Source: Anoplolepis gracilipes (taxonomy: Eukaryota; Arthropoda; Insecta; Hymenoptera; Formicidae). Taken from it: DNA of 64,000 bases. Positions within the stretch are counted from its first letter, which is position 1; every line of letters begins with the position of its first letter. The stretch spans positions 11,113,001 through 11,177,000 of the forward strand of contig NC_132972.1 of the NCBI RefSeq assembly GCF_047496725.1, read 5' to 3'. The notes below the pieces were generated by a model. The model was not told where the DNA came from. It searched no databases and worked only from the letters and a program-made list of their open reading frames with translations. Shown here in pieces: positions 34,681-46,270 of this stretch. A program made the position numbers and the translations under genes.

Positions 34681-36400
34681 TCATCAATATATGTCATATT
34701 ATTTTAAAATCATTTCTTGAACATCGCAATAAATTTCGCAATGTTGTTATATCAAAGTTGTTAATTATATCGAAAAATAATGCTCTGTGTAAAATAGGTT
34801 GTTATAATAAGTTGCAAATATTTATTATTGAATATTTCAGAATAATTCAATATACAATAATAAGAGTATACAGTAAGCAATATAGATACATATAAAGATT
34901 CCTTTCAGTTTATTTGTGGTCAACGATGTATAATAAATCCACACTGATTGATTTAAAAATTGATTAAAAAAAATTTCTATATTATTTATGTAATTATGTT
35001 ATATATTCTGCTAAAAATTTATATCTTTTTGATAAACGAAGATTAGACTCTCTGATAAGATTAGTTTAATTCAATTAAAACTCTAATCTTTAATCTAATT
35101 CAGTTTCTAATATGTGGACTACTACGGAAACTGAGAAGGTTGATTTTAACACGATCTCCCTCGTGGGTTCGAAAGGCTGTTATTTTTATCCATTCTCATA
35201 TCCGACGACAATCAATGGCATGGTATCATTGCGGTTGACAAAAAGAAAGCACCGATCGACGCTTTTCCCAGCGGAGCTCTTCAATTACCGCCGGAGCGAG
35301 AGCGCTTTCCTATCGGGGTGCACGATTACGAACAACCCCGAACTCGTATCCGACAGAGCAGGGGCTACTCTCTTTTGTTTAGTTAACCGAATATTTGCCC
35401 AGTCATGCGCATGTGTCGCGATAAGGGGTGATCCACGAGTAGCGGACGCGCGCGAGTCAATGCACATCGTAGATTTCCAGCCGCGTGCTTGGCTCTCGCG
35501 ATGTGAAATTTTATTTATTCTCCATACATGCACTTATTATTAGTAGCAGCTCTTTGTAGCAATTTTACAACAAATAAAAAAATAGTAAAAAAGCAAATTT
35601 ATTCATGAATAATCTTGATAGCCAAATCAAGATGTTGGCAAATTTATTCGTGAAAAATCTTGGGGTTGATCAAAGATAATTTTTACACAATATTTTATGT
35701 ATATTTTAAATTTTGCACTAGCTGAATTTGAAAAATTACGTCTGTCTTGAAGAACTGACATATTATATTGAAATTTACTTAAAATAATATAAATTTCATA
35801 ATTAATTAAAATTATTATATAATTATTATCTAAATATGTATAATATTAGTATTATATATAATATTATTATATATTGATGATGAATATTATATATAAATAT
35901 CATTAATCAGACAATTAGAGTTATTAAAAATGATGTAACATATATTGACATTTTTTTACATAGCAAAATAAAGAGATAAAATAAAAGGTAATAAACAAGA
36001 GTTAGAAACTAAAGATTCAATTGAAAAATATCGAAACTGCAAAAGCACATGTTTCGATGTATGCAATGACCTCTGTATGATACATTCATAGAATGTTAAT
36101 TCCAACTAATCATGTACAAGATTGCGCAAGATTTCTATTCGTGGTTACGCTCGATTATTAGAAGACATCAAATCCATAGAAAAAAAGAGACCAGATTTTT
36201 AATGGAAATACTTGACATTTTCGCGCCCTTACGTCTTTCGGATTATTCACTCGGAAACATTACATCGCAGTCGAGGAAACGGAAGAGAGCCAATAGATTG
36301 ACACAATATCGACAAATCAGAGAGAATTCTAATATATAATTGAGCAAGAGAAACAACGATGACATCGCAGTTCGCGCAGCATCCCAAATTCCGAGTACTT
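34681..36400. other. intergenic, no gene seen
   Basis: Contains a GC-richer block at 35100-35520 with an open frame of 143 codons on the plus strand. It has no recognisable domain or splice context, so it is not called as a gene. Confidence 0.45.
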
Positions 36401-37220
36401 GGTATGCATCGTTTGCATCCGCTATTCACTATCACCTAAGGCCACGTTCAACCGACGTCACACGTACCTCCTCGGTCGCATCCTGATCGCGTGCACCAGC
36501 AGCTCCGCCGGTGCCTCTCACAGCCTCCTGACGCTCCCGTTCACCCTTTCGCGTCGCTTTTCTCCGCGAAACCCGGCCGTGTCGGCAGCGATAGTCGAGA
36601 CGCTGATAGCGCGTCGTCCTCTATGCCCGTCCTCGTCTTCGTCGTCGTCGTCGTCGTCGTCGTCGTTCTTCCTATCGCCAATCTTGTCTCTTTCAACGTC
36701 CTTATATATTCCTCCCGCTTTGCCGTGAGATCCACTCGGGATGCATTCGCGGAAGCACACCGTTACGCACAGGCGCACATATTCGCACTCTCGTTCGCGA
36801 CTCTCCAACCGGGACTTCTACACTACTGGCAGAGAAGTCCGCTTCTCTTCCTCGGCCCGGGCGTCGAGGCGTCGATACGACTGCAACGACGCTTGCGCGC
36901 CACCCCCAATCAACCCTTTCCCACCCGGGCATTTTCGCGGCGCATTCGAGGCTGCGACCCTGTTGTCGCGACGTACGAACGATTCCCGTCTTGTCGATTC
37001 CCGCGACGAATCCTCGCCCGCATTCTCGCTGTCACGAGCACTCGGAGATTTCGAGCTTGTCAAACGTGCGAGCCAGAAAGAGTCGGTGGACGAAATGGAA
37101 ATTGTTGTATCGCTATTCTCTTCGAATTGCCCCCGCTCCCTCGAATATCTCATGACGGCTGCTTATCGATTCTCAATTCTGTGAGTTTCTTCGCTTCGAC
37201 GTTTCTGCTTTGCTGCATTT
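36400..37220. promoter_or_regulatory. CpG-rich block, probable promoter or first non-coding exon
   Basis: About 800 bases with many CG dinucleotides in otherwise AT-rich DNA. Open frames appear on both strands in several registers, as expected from a GC-rich block with few stops, so none is taken as a gene. It includes GACGTCA near 36455 and a GTC/CGT triplet run. It lies 6 kb upstream of the GPCR start and 4 kb downstream of the 40.97-kb gene, so it may be a distal promoter of the GPCR. The direction is not determined. Confidence 0.4.
36633..36667. repeat. (GTC)n trinucleotide repeat
   Basis: About ten GTC units, slightly interrupted at the left, inside the CpG-rich block. Confidence 0.85.
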
Positions 37221-37856
37221 AAGGAAGAAACAGAAGATCAACGAATATTTATATTATAATGCAAAATATACATTTTAGTCTTGATATGTAACACACATCC
37301 TTTGACAATCCTTTTTTACCAAAAAATCTTGCCATTCGAATTCTGAAACTAAAATCCGATTTGGATATAAAAATTTTATATATCCTTATAATTCTAAATA
37401 TAATTTACAGACATACAATTCTTATTTTATGACACCAATCGTTATAATTGTCAATTAAAAATTCTTGTTAATTCTCTCTAATTCACAAAGTAATATAGTC
37501 ATAATTTGCATTATGGTTGATAAAATTCTTTTTCTCTATACATATAAAGATAATTGCGACGTAATTTAAATAATAACGTATATATATATATATAGCTAAC
37601 AATAAGTCAGGATGAATTAATTTAAATTGCTAATACAATCAAGCTTTATACGATCTTATTCTGTGCTATATAATGAAAAATATATAATCACTAATTCTAT
37701 ATATATAAATTCCGGATAATTCCTATAATTCTACTTTAAATTGCAAATCCTACAAGTTTGTTAATATAAAATTTTATAATTACATATATTATAATCCTCT
37801 TATTTTAAATAGAGAATTTGATAAGGAGCAACAAGAAAAAAATATGAAAATATTTT

Positions 37857-37857
<1 letters not shown>

Positions 37858-37911
<54 letters not shown>
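37858..37911. repeat. (TA)n microsatellite
   Basis: About 27 TA units. Confidence 0.92.
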
Positions 37912-37918
<7 letters not shown>

Positions 37919-38094
37919 TACAAATAATTATTATTTCAAGCACAACACGATTTAGATTTTTTAATAAGAGATTATTTTTAAAGAAAATTATTTACTTAAA
38001 GATTATTTTTAAAGAAAATTGATTTAAAAATTATTTTATTGTTAAACAAAATAACGATAAAATCTTAAACAAATATTTATTTATACAAATTAAA

Positions 38095-38121
38095 TCAGAG
38101 AGAGAGAGAGAGAGAGGGAGG

Positions 38122-38187
<66 letters not shown>
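38095..38187. repeat. (GA)n microsatellite
   Basis: About 90 bases of GA dinucleotides with a few GGGAGG interruptions near 38114. Strong purine/pyrimidine strand asymmetry. Confidence 0.93.
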
Positions 38188-38191
<4 letters not shown>

Positions 38192-39080
38192 GGGAGATAA
38201 TGCCTCCATCAATTTGTCTTTAAGCGTTAATGAAACCTTTCCCGTAATTTATTCGCACCCTTTTGATTAAAGCCAGAAAATCGACGGTGATTCTCATGAG
38301 AACGTTACGTCCGCTGTTAATTACATCAGTTAGAAATTTAAATTAGATTCTTAGACAGTTCATCAAAATTGTATTAATGTTATTTATGGTAGCACGTAAT
38401 AGCCATTTAAAACGACTAAAATAGGAAAGCAGGATCTTCGCATATTAATGTGGCTGTCTTCGTGATAATTTTAGCTTATTCATTTCTTCTTGTCATGGTG
38501 CACTTTGATTTGAATTGTTAATTCGTTCGATCGTAAAGTATTTTTAACAAAGTACTCTGATATTCGTATGCGTTCAAGTTCTTAATTAAACTCGAATATG
38601 CAATGAAAATTTTTTACAAGATTGGAGTCTTAAATTCTAAAATTAGTTATTTAAATGGCATTCTTTTTTGCGTTCTTAGCAATATTTCTTTTATTTGTCA
38701 ATATCACGTATATCGTCCTTACGTCCTTAAATATCTGTAATAAATTTTATTTTATTTTTAATTATTCGTTATCAATTTGATTTTATTTAAATAGTATTTA
38801 AATTTTTTTAGAATATTATTTCTAATTCTATTGTTTAAGTAATTTTAGGTTTAATATTTCATTGACGGCAAAAACAACACGCTAGCTTTGATTATCCGTT
38901 AATGAAAGCAAACTTGATTATCGCGTACGGGATTTGACTACCATATTAATAAAAGCTGTGAAAGTACGCAATCTCTACAATGATAGTCTTTCAACATACT
39001 GTTGTAAACTCTAGAGAAGTGTATTATAATCTTTTGTTCTTTAAAAGCAATATTAAACTCGTAACAGTATTGAAAAAAAT

Positions 39081-39097
39081 GACATGTTATTAATTTC

Positions 39098-39137
<40 letters not shown>

Positions 39138-39154
39138 GAAATTAATAACATGTC
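39081..39154. repeat. perfect 74-bp palindrome with TA core
   Basis: GACATGTTATTAATTTCTTT on the left is matched exactly by its reverse complement on the right, around an uninterrupted (TA)n centre. Confidence 0.9.
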
Positions 39155-40965
39155 AAACTGTTAAATTACACAATTTTTGTTCAATAATATAATGATTATG
39201 ATTTGTTCGATGATGTGAATCTCCATGATAAAAAATAACGCACAGCGTATATAAAGATAATTAATCCGGCTTTACAGAAAAAAATAATAAATAATTTGAT
39301 ATATTTGATAATATACATATTTTATGAAATTTAAAACAAAATTAATATTACAAGTATTTTATCCTTCTGAATTCGTAAAATAATAATATGCAACCGGCAC
39401 AGCCTTAATGTCAGTGACATAAATATATATATATGTACAGATATATATGATATATGTATAGCCGGCTATACTGAATGATTAAATTTGGCACAGTTACCTA
39501 CCATTCTGCTCAACGATGCACATGTTCCATGCATTCGCTCATTCTGAAACCGCGGGCATTGTGCCGCTCAAATTGGCACATCTCTGATACGAAAGTTCTG
39601 CAGTATTTCATTGTTACTTGGGCTGTGCCAACGAGTGCTTTTCCGCGATACACTACTTGCGCGACAGCTTAAGGAAAGACGTTTTAGACGTTCCGTCATT
39701 CCAATTGGCATTTTTTCCCTTTATTTAAAAAATTTGAGATTGTTGGATTTTTTCAATTTATGCTTTGAAAAATTATGCATAAATTAAGATTATGTCCTAA
39801 TGTAAATAAATAATTATTTTTAGAAATACAAATAAAATATCAGATAAATACGTGAAATGTTACTTTATTAAATTTTCTAAACTTTTAATTATTAAAAAAT
39901 CCCAAAATTCATGCCTTGACAAAAAAATTACCTCTAAGTTAAAATATGATTGAAATATCTGTAAATGAAAAGGAATCAACTCAAGAACAAGTAATACTCT
40001 CTAAGCGTCTTAAATGCAGTCAGCTCTTATTGATTTATGATTTGTCAATGAAGAAGATGAACACAATCAAGAGTTCAAAAATTGAGTGCTATGAAGATTT
40101 CTTTGCTAAAAGTTTTTTTTTAAATGATCTTGTTTTTGAAAATGTACAGAGAGAAGATAAAAAATGAAAAAAATATAATAAGGCAAGGTCTTCTTTTCAG
40201 AGATACTTAAGTCTTCGAAGGAAAAATGTATCTCAAATGTACTCGTGCGGGTGGAGATTGTAATAATTAGCATAAAAAAATTGGTTCATTAAAAGGATAG
40301 TTACTGACAATATTTTTCTCATTCTTTTTCAATGTTTCTAATCCCATTTTTCTTACATAATGTGCACAATGTATTTAATTAATTTATAATAGAAATATTT
40401 TATTTCTATTAATGTAATTTTAATTTTCTCGCACAAAAAGGATCAACAATTCGCACAAACAGTAAATTAAATTATTATATTCCTGAAATTATGTATTAAA
40501 TTAATTATATCATTTAACTTTTCATGAAAAAAATAAATGTGTCATATAATTTCTGTGTAATATTTCACGCGTAATAAAAAATAATGAATAATTAAATAAT
40601 GAATAATCTGTCTGTTAGAATATGTGTCACGTGTTATTACTTTCAAATTATATCGAGATGAAATAATTTAATAAATTCTCAAGATTATTCACACAGTTTT
40701 TAACAAATGCAAAAAATGACTATGTAGTGCACATTCTTTCAGATTCGCGCGTCAATAAAAGTTGAGAGAAGAGTACATTTCTTATAAAAGAAATTTATGT
40801 GATGAAGGAAGGAGTTATAAAAGCACATTATATAATATTTGCGCGATTATTTCAGAGGGTATGACGTTACGTCAACGACACGACACGACGACCACCACGA
40901 CGATCACGAGATTTGCATAAGGGGACAAGGACAGTGGTTGGGAGCTCGATAATCCTAACGCGGCG

Positions 40966-41379
40966 TCAGTGGCTTCCTTGAATGCTGCCGTTCGGTATAG
41001 CGGTTTTGTTCGGGTATTTGCCGTAGATCCTGCCGCTTCTGGTGACCTTATAATGGATCTGCGGTGCGGCTTGAATCATTGACATGTCGCCGGACATGTG
41101 CGGACCGTCGCCGGTGCACAGTCGCTTCGCCCGCCGAATGCCGATGGCCTTGTGCTTGTGTAATTGTGTCAGGCTGTGCCGCTTCTGCTGCTTCAATATC
41201 ATCTTCTGATTGATCGCCAGACCATTCCGTCTTCTTAGCAGCCTTAGCGGCGAGACTGCCAGAATTGCTCTGGTGATGCGACGTCGACAGCGCCACAATA
41301 GGACAGCCGTCGCGAACCAAGCGAACCATGGAGCGGCTCCGGGATTCGGAACTGGTTCCCTTGACCAGAGAAATAACAT
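40966..41379 (-). CDS. last exon of the unrecognised membrane protein
   Basis: Acceptor cttgttttcag directly before ATG at 41379, so the ATG could be internal (after WIYK) or a start. 137 codons then TGA. Base composition is clearly less AT-rich than the flanks. The basic tail is described in the gene entry. Confidence 0.65.
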   Translation of the reverse strand: MLFLWSREPVPNPGAAPWFAWFATAVLLWRCRRRITRAILAVSPLRLLRRRNGLAINQKMILKQQKRHSLTQLHKHKAIGIRRAKRLCTGDGPHMSGDMSMIQAAPQIHYKVTRSGRIYGKYPNKTAIPNGSIQGSH

Positions 41380-42592
41380 CTGAAAACAAGTAAATGTTGT
41401 GAAATATTTTAATACCGCAAAAATTAAATAAATAATGGAATGGAATAATAACGTACTTCTAAGTCAATAAAATATCAAATAACTTGTAATTAATAAATAA
41501 TCAATAAAAATAAAGTTTCAATAAATAGCGATTAAAATATCAATCTGAAAACAAAATTACAATAATGATTGACATGTATCGTAGCACTAATTGAAGTCAG
41601 AAGTTTAATTTATTAAAATAATAAGAAAATTTTACACGATAGCAATGTATGTTTAGTTGATATTTTTTTGTCAAATCGGTGTAAGATTTATATAACCTCT
41701 CATCAATAATGATTTTTGTATATTTGATATAATTATAAAATATAACTCATAACAATGTAGGAGATGTACAAGTGCAATAAGATTTTACAAATATAGGCAA
41801 TAAAAAATATATGAAAATATATTTAATAAAATAAACCTTATTATATGTTGGAGAAATATAAAAATTAACATGCTTAACATAAATATATATATATATATAT
41901 ATATTAAATACAATATATGATATAATACAAATTAAAAAGTTATTTTACTATGAATCAACTTGATATATATCAATTTCAGATTCGTCCCAAGATGATTTGA
42001 ACAAACTGAGTTATAAAATTATATATATTTCAGGAAATTTCGCATAATGTGATAAAGAAAGAAATTTGATATTTATTTGTGTGAGAATACAAGTTATTGA
42101 TAAAATAATGTCGTGGCTTGCGAAATTGACAGGTGATTTATTCAATCCTTTATACTGAAATTAGTTTGAAGATTACACGAGAAAGCATCGTATACAGCTA
42201 CGACGATCGATTTCACGGTCGTCGTAGCTTTTCAAGGCTGTGCACCTTGAGATCCACGTGTGGATCCCAAGTAATTCGCTTAGAGCCCCTACGTCTCGAA
42301 CACGTTTGCTTGTGTCGGACAGCGTTTCGACTTTTATAGCTCCGCGACATCTCCGTCGTCGTCGTTCGCGTGCGCGTAACCTTGCCCCCTTCTCTCTCAC
42401 TCTTCCTTCTACCAAAGTAACCCATTTGGAAGAGAACTCCCGGGGTAAATTTCGCATTGGTCGCACGTTTTTACTGTCAGGACTGACCTTATAGATCCAC
42501 TCGTTGGCGCTCTGCCTGAAACTAGGAGACGCGTCCACTATCCGAAACATAGAATGGCCGTGAATACTGACTCGTAAAAACGTCGATGGTAT
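40966..42592 (-). CDS. C-terminal part of an unrecognised membrane protein (two exons)
   Basis: Two exons on the minus strand, 42592-42488 and 41379-40966, both phase 0, ending at TGA 40968-40966. The first gives IPSTFLRVSIHGHSMFRIVD and SPSFRQSANEWIYK. The second gives MLFLWSREPVPNPGAAPW, a hydrophobic stretch FAWFATAVLLW that could span or dip into the membrane, a strongly basic segment (RCRRRITR, LRLLRRRNG) and a tail ending SGRIYGKYPNKTAIPNGSIQ and GSH. The layout suggests a type I protein with a short basic cytoplasmic tail. I do not recognise the family. The upstream exons must lie to the right of 42592, possibly outside the window, and I could not find them. Confidence 0.65.
42488..42592 (-). 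CDS. penultimate exon of the unrecognised membrane protein
   Basis: Acceptor attctag before 42592, donor TATAAG|GTCAGT at 42488. Thirty-five codons with no stop and phase 0 on both sides. The frame could start earlier only through another exon. Confidence 0.6.
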
Positions 42593-42599
42593 CTAGAAT

Positions 42600-45180
42600 T
42601 ATAAAATAATTTTACAAAGTTTAACTTTAAATTGTTATAAATATTATTAAAATTAAATATAAAATATTATTAAAATATTATTAAAATAATAAAGTAATTA
42701 AATTTATTATTATAATTAAATATTACTATTTTGATTCAAAAGTTAATTATACTCTTGAAATTAAAATAATAAAAAAGGAAAACTAAATTAATAAGAATTA
42801 GAATTAAGAAAGCAATTGTAAATATTAAAATATGCAAGCACATATCTATTCCTAAAAGAAAGAAAGAGGGAGAAAGGTATAGACACATTAAACTAGTAAT
42901 ACATAAATCGATATAAATCAATAATTCAACACAGTTATATTGTAGTAACTTAAGCGACTGTAGCGACTTAAGTAGACACAAAAGAAAGGCTTCAATTCTT
43001 GTCGACGAAAATAGCGAAACATGATTGCGAACAACATTTTCTTGATGATAGACAGCATTAAAATATTTCATTTTACTTTTGGGACGGAATAACACAAAGA
43101 GAATTGTCAGAAAGTAGATAGATATGTTTGTTGACGCATATAATATTGTACTTTATACGTTTAAGCTACACGATATCAAAAATATATGGATGATGTTTGT
43201 CGAGCATATTCGATGCATCGAAATCGGTAGAGAAGTGTAAGGCAGGTCAAGTGTGATGCCGTAGAGATATATTTTAAATGCCTCGCTATATGATGTCAAG
43301 GCGAACAGGATATTCTACGTGTTTCCTTCAAACAGATGGAAAATATGGTATTCCACGTGCAAACCAACAATTCTCAGATCCTTCGTTAAAATATGCGGAG
43401 GTAGTTTATATGCAATAGAATGTTTCGAGGAAACGCTTACTGAAGCGGAAAGACACATGTCCTATGATCCGCATTATGGCTATCTATTTTTATAAATATT
43501 TTTTCTTTAAAAACTTCCTTAATTTTACATGTATATATATATATTAAAAAGATTTAAATAAAAGAGGAATTGCCTTGACATATCCTTTCATCTTAATATT
43601 TTTTACAATATATTTCAAAATACAAAATAATAACAATATATATATATTATTTTAATATATATATCGTTGGAAATTAATTTAAATAAAGTTTATAAATGGA
43701 TAAAACAAAATATTTAACACATACATTTTAAATACATTTTATTTAAAGCTAACTTTTAGAAAATTATTAATTTTCATTCTAATTATATTTATTCTAATTT
43801 GTATTCTAATTATATTATAAAATTACGAAATTAACGATATACATTATTGATATGACTCATATATACCTTGTTTTTAATTACACCAAGTATTCCAATTAAA
43901 ATGTATCCCTTCAATCTCTATCTCAAAAAATTCGCATCACTGCTCACGCAGTGGCGCTCAAATTTGTTCGTCGACTCGTGATAGTGATAAATAATTCGGC
44001 AGAAATTGTTGCTGTCAGAATAAGAATGCCGGAACAATGACAAATAAGTTCAACCAGGAAGCTGTCACTGACATCGATGATTCTTGGCGACGAAGGCTTT
44101 CCTTCTGATCGCGTGATGATCTCTTGTATCAATCAGTTTTAGACTTCTCACCAATCTCCAAGAAGATGAGACTTCGACAAACTCGATAGTTTTATTTACG
44201 CGAAAAAATTCTATCAAAAATACGAGTAAGAGAGGGATATAAAAAGTTGTAAAATAGCATATAAAGCGGAGCAGGAAAGCGCGAGAATTTAGACAAAGGA
44301 TGGTGCCGCTTTTGGTTAATTGTCTGACATTGGCTGAAATATAACGATTAATCGACATCAACCAAAGTGAAACTTCATTAGCAAATATTAAAATTTCATA
44401 TATCAAGGTATGATAACGCGTATTAACGAGCTATATTAATATATATGTTAAGCTTCTTATAAAAATCAACAGTTGAAAGCGTGCAAAGGTGTACACATAT
44501 TTATCTTTTTTCAATCATAAGACAAAGAATATAAATATTCTGAATATTTTAATAAAATGAAAATATGCCTCTTTTTAAGAAACATGTTATTAAAAAATAA
44601 GTAAAAATTAAACAAAAAGATTAATAGATCAATATCAATTCTATGTCAATATCGAATATATGTTGCTAATTTTAAATTGTAAATATGTACACAGATGTAT
44701 AAATAATTTATAAATAATATTTTTACTTTAACAATAAGTAGAAAATAAGGTAATAGGAAATCATATAGAAAAAAGCGCTTAAACATTTGTTCAATTCTTT
44801 TGGAAGTGTTTTATATTTTATATTTGCTTGCAGATTGCATGAAAAAATGTAATCAAGTATTTTATGAGATTTTTCTACGCAATATAAAACTGTAATACGA
44901 TCTTGTTACATAACTAAATAACACAAACTGTTTTATATATATATAATTAAAACGTTTTATTAAAAACTAAATATTTTTATATTTGTTCTTTTTATACTTT
45001 TATATTTATATATTTGCCTATTTTATAAAAAAATTAAATTATATTTAAATATTAAAAAATGTGAGTATAAAAATTTTTTAGCTCACATATTTCACATACA
45101 GAAAATGCTTATAACTTCTGAATTATCCCCATCATTTCAGCGTACTGAGAAAAACATTTCCTTCGTCATATTGAAGTTCC
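42600..45180. other. no supported gene
   Basis: AT-rich. Two overlapping minus-strand frames at 43944-44406 translate to hydrophobic, membrane-like sequence, but in different registers and with no motif. They may be a decayed gene or chance. No exon of the 40.97-kb gene could be identified here. Confidence 0.4.
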
Positions 45181-45224
45181 ACCTATTCCACAGCCTTGCC
45201 ACCCTTTCGGCGTCCTACTGCTTT

Positions 45225-45280
45225 CCCGTGACGTCACGGGATCGTGTAGGTCAGTAGGTCAAAACCTGGATACGTGACCT
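45225..45280. promoter_or_regulatory. CRE palindrome plus nuclear-receptor-type half sites
   Basis: CCCGTGACGTCACGGG (45225-45240) is a perfect 16-bp palindrome around a full cAMP-response element TGACGTCA. Eight bases on, AGGTCA-GT-AGGTCA (45248-45261) is a DR2 direct repeat, and TGACCT (45275-45280) is an inverted half site. Such clusters are typical of CREB/ATF and nuclear-receptor binding. Function is inferred from motif alone. Confidence 0.45.
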
Positions 45281-45702
45281 GAGTGCGATATATGTATTCG
45301 TGTGTTTGCGTCATACATTGGGTGTACAAGAATTAGAGAGTATTAGATACTGCAAACAGATATAGCATATTAATCTAGGAATGGTCTTATACTTCATAGT
45401 CAATATTTCATTGATGACAATATAAATAAAAAAAAACATATATCAAGCTATTTATATGAATAATGAATTTAGTTATAAATAATATATTCCAAATATATTA
45501 TTTATAATAAATATATTATAAAACATATCGCATTGTGTTTTATATGATTGTAAAATATTAATAACAAATAATATATATAAGAGTATAAGTTTCTACTTAT
45601 AAGTAGGAAAATATATACATTGCTGATATTTGCACATTTCTAGTTTCTTATAATAACAAAAGTTATATATATACATGTTGGTGGGTTTTTTCAGAATCTC
45701 TT

Positions 45703-46030
45703 TTATTTAATATAATCCCTCTGTGCCGTTATTATCCTCTCGATTCGATCTCTGAATCGATTGCACGCGATCTTTAAATGCGCGCGGTCCATGTCCGTAA
45801 ACGCTGCTTCAATAGCGGTCCGGAAGAAAGCCATATTAGGATGTTTCGACTTTTTAGTAACCCTTTCAATAACGCCCCATACATAATAGTCCAGGGAGTT
45901 AGGGCCGGGGTGTTAGGAGCCCAGAAGTTCTTGGACCAAAAGAGACGTTATCCGAGAGCCAATTTTGCACCAAATGGCTGGTGTGAGCGGGTGCACCGTC
46001 TTGTTGTGCACTTCTTGAGAGATCTAACGC
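45703..46030 (-). pseudogene. mariner-type transposase C-terminal fragment
   Basis: Contains the catalytic HTH-distal motifs QQDGAPAHTS and (S)LDYYVWGV, followed by FFRTAIEAAFTDMDRAHLKI and RFRDRIERIITAQRDYIK with stop. At least two frameshifts (near 45940 and 45905) break it, so it cannot be active. Confidence 0.75.
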
Positions 46031-46046
46031 ACAATTCTTTCGCTCA

Positions 46047-46062
46047 CCCCCCCCCCCCCCCC
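46047..46062. repeat. poly(C) tract
   Basis: About 15 consecutive C residues at the edge of the transposase fragment. A likely source of sequencing or replication errors. Confidence 0.85.
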
Positions 46063-46138
46063 AAAATGTATGCTAATTTTCGAAGAGATATTCTCGGATC
46101 CTCCGAAATCCGCTCTTGAACTCTATTTATGAGAATAT

Positions 46139-46270
46139 AAATAAATGAGTGTAAGGTATGGAGAGCTGTAGTTTTTACGTTAAAAATTAAAATTAAGAAT
46201 ATAAAAAGTACATAAAGTTTATTAAAATATAATATTATAACAGCTCTCCATACTTTATACTCATTTATTT
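46139..46270. mobile_element. 132-bp MITE inside the mariner remnant
   Basis: The left arm AAATAAATGAGTGTAAGGTA and the right arm, read on the minus strand as AAATAAATGAGTATAAAGTA, are near-perfect inverted repeats that both continue TGGAGAGCTGT. The centre is AT-rich and non-coding. Confidence 0.75.

Larger units (their letters stand above)
37221..40965. other. intergenic, no gene seen
   Basis: AT-rich sequence with two long microsatellites and one palindrome, annotated separately. A GC-balanced patch at 39475-39675 has an open frame of 65 codons with no recognisable feature. Confidence 0.45.

Noticed and set aside
35112..35543. 143-codon open frame on the plus strand
   Set aside because: An overlapping minus-strand frame is equally open. 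No signal peptide, domain or splice sites are recognisable.
36491..37222. 243-codon open frame on the plus strand
   Set aside because: It lies in the CpG-rich block, where long frames appear in several registers on both strands. The translation is low-complexity (a valine run from the GTC repeat) and shows no domain.
43944..44406. Two overlapping hydrophobic minus-strand frames, considered as a decayed gustatory or odorant receptor
   Set aside because: No chemoreceptor signature could be found and the two frames overlap in different registers. AT-rich DNA often encodes hydrophobic nonsense.
45778..46119. 113-codon plus-strand frame
   Set aside because: It is antisense to the mariner transposase remnant and depends on the poly(C) tract.
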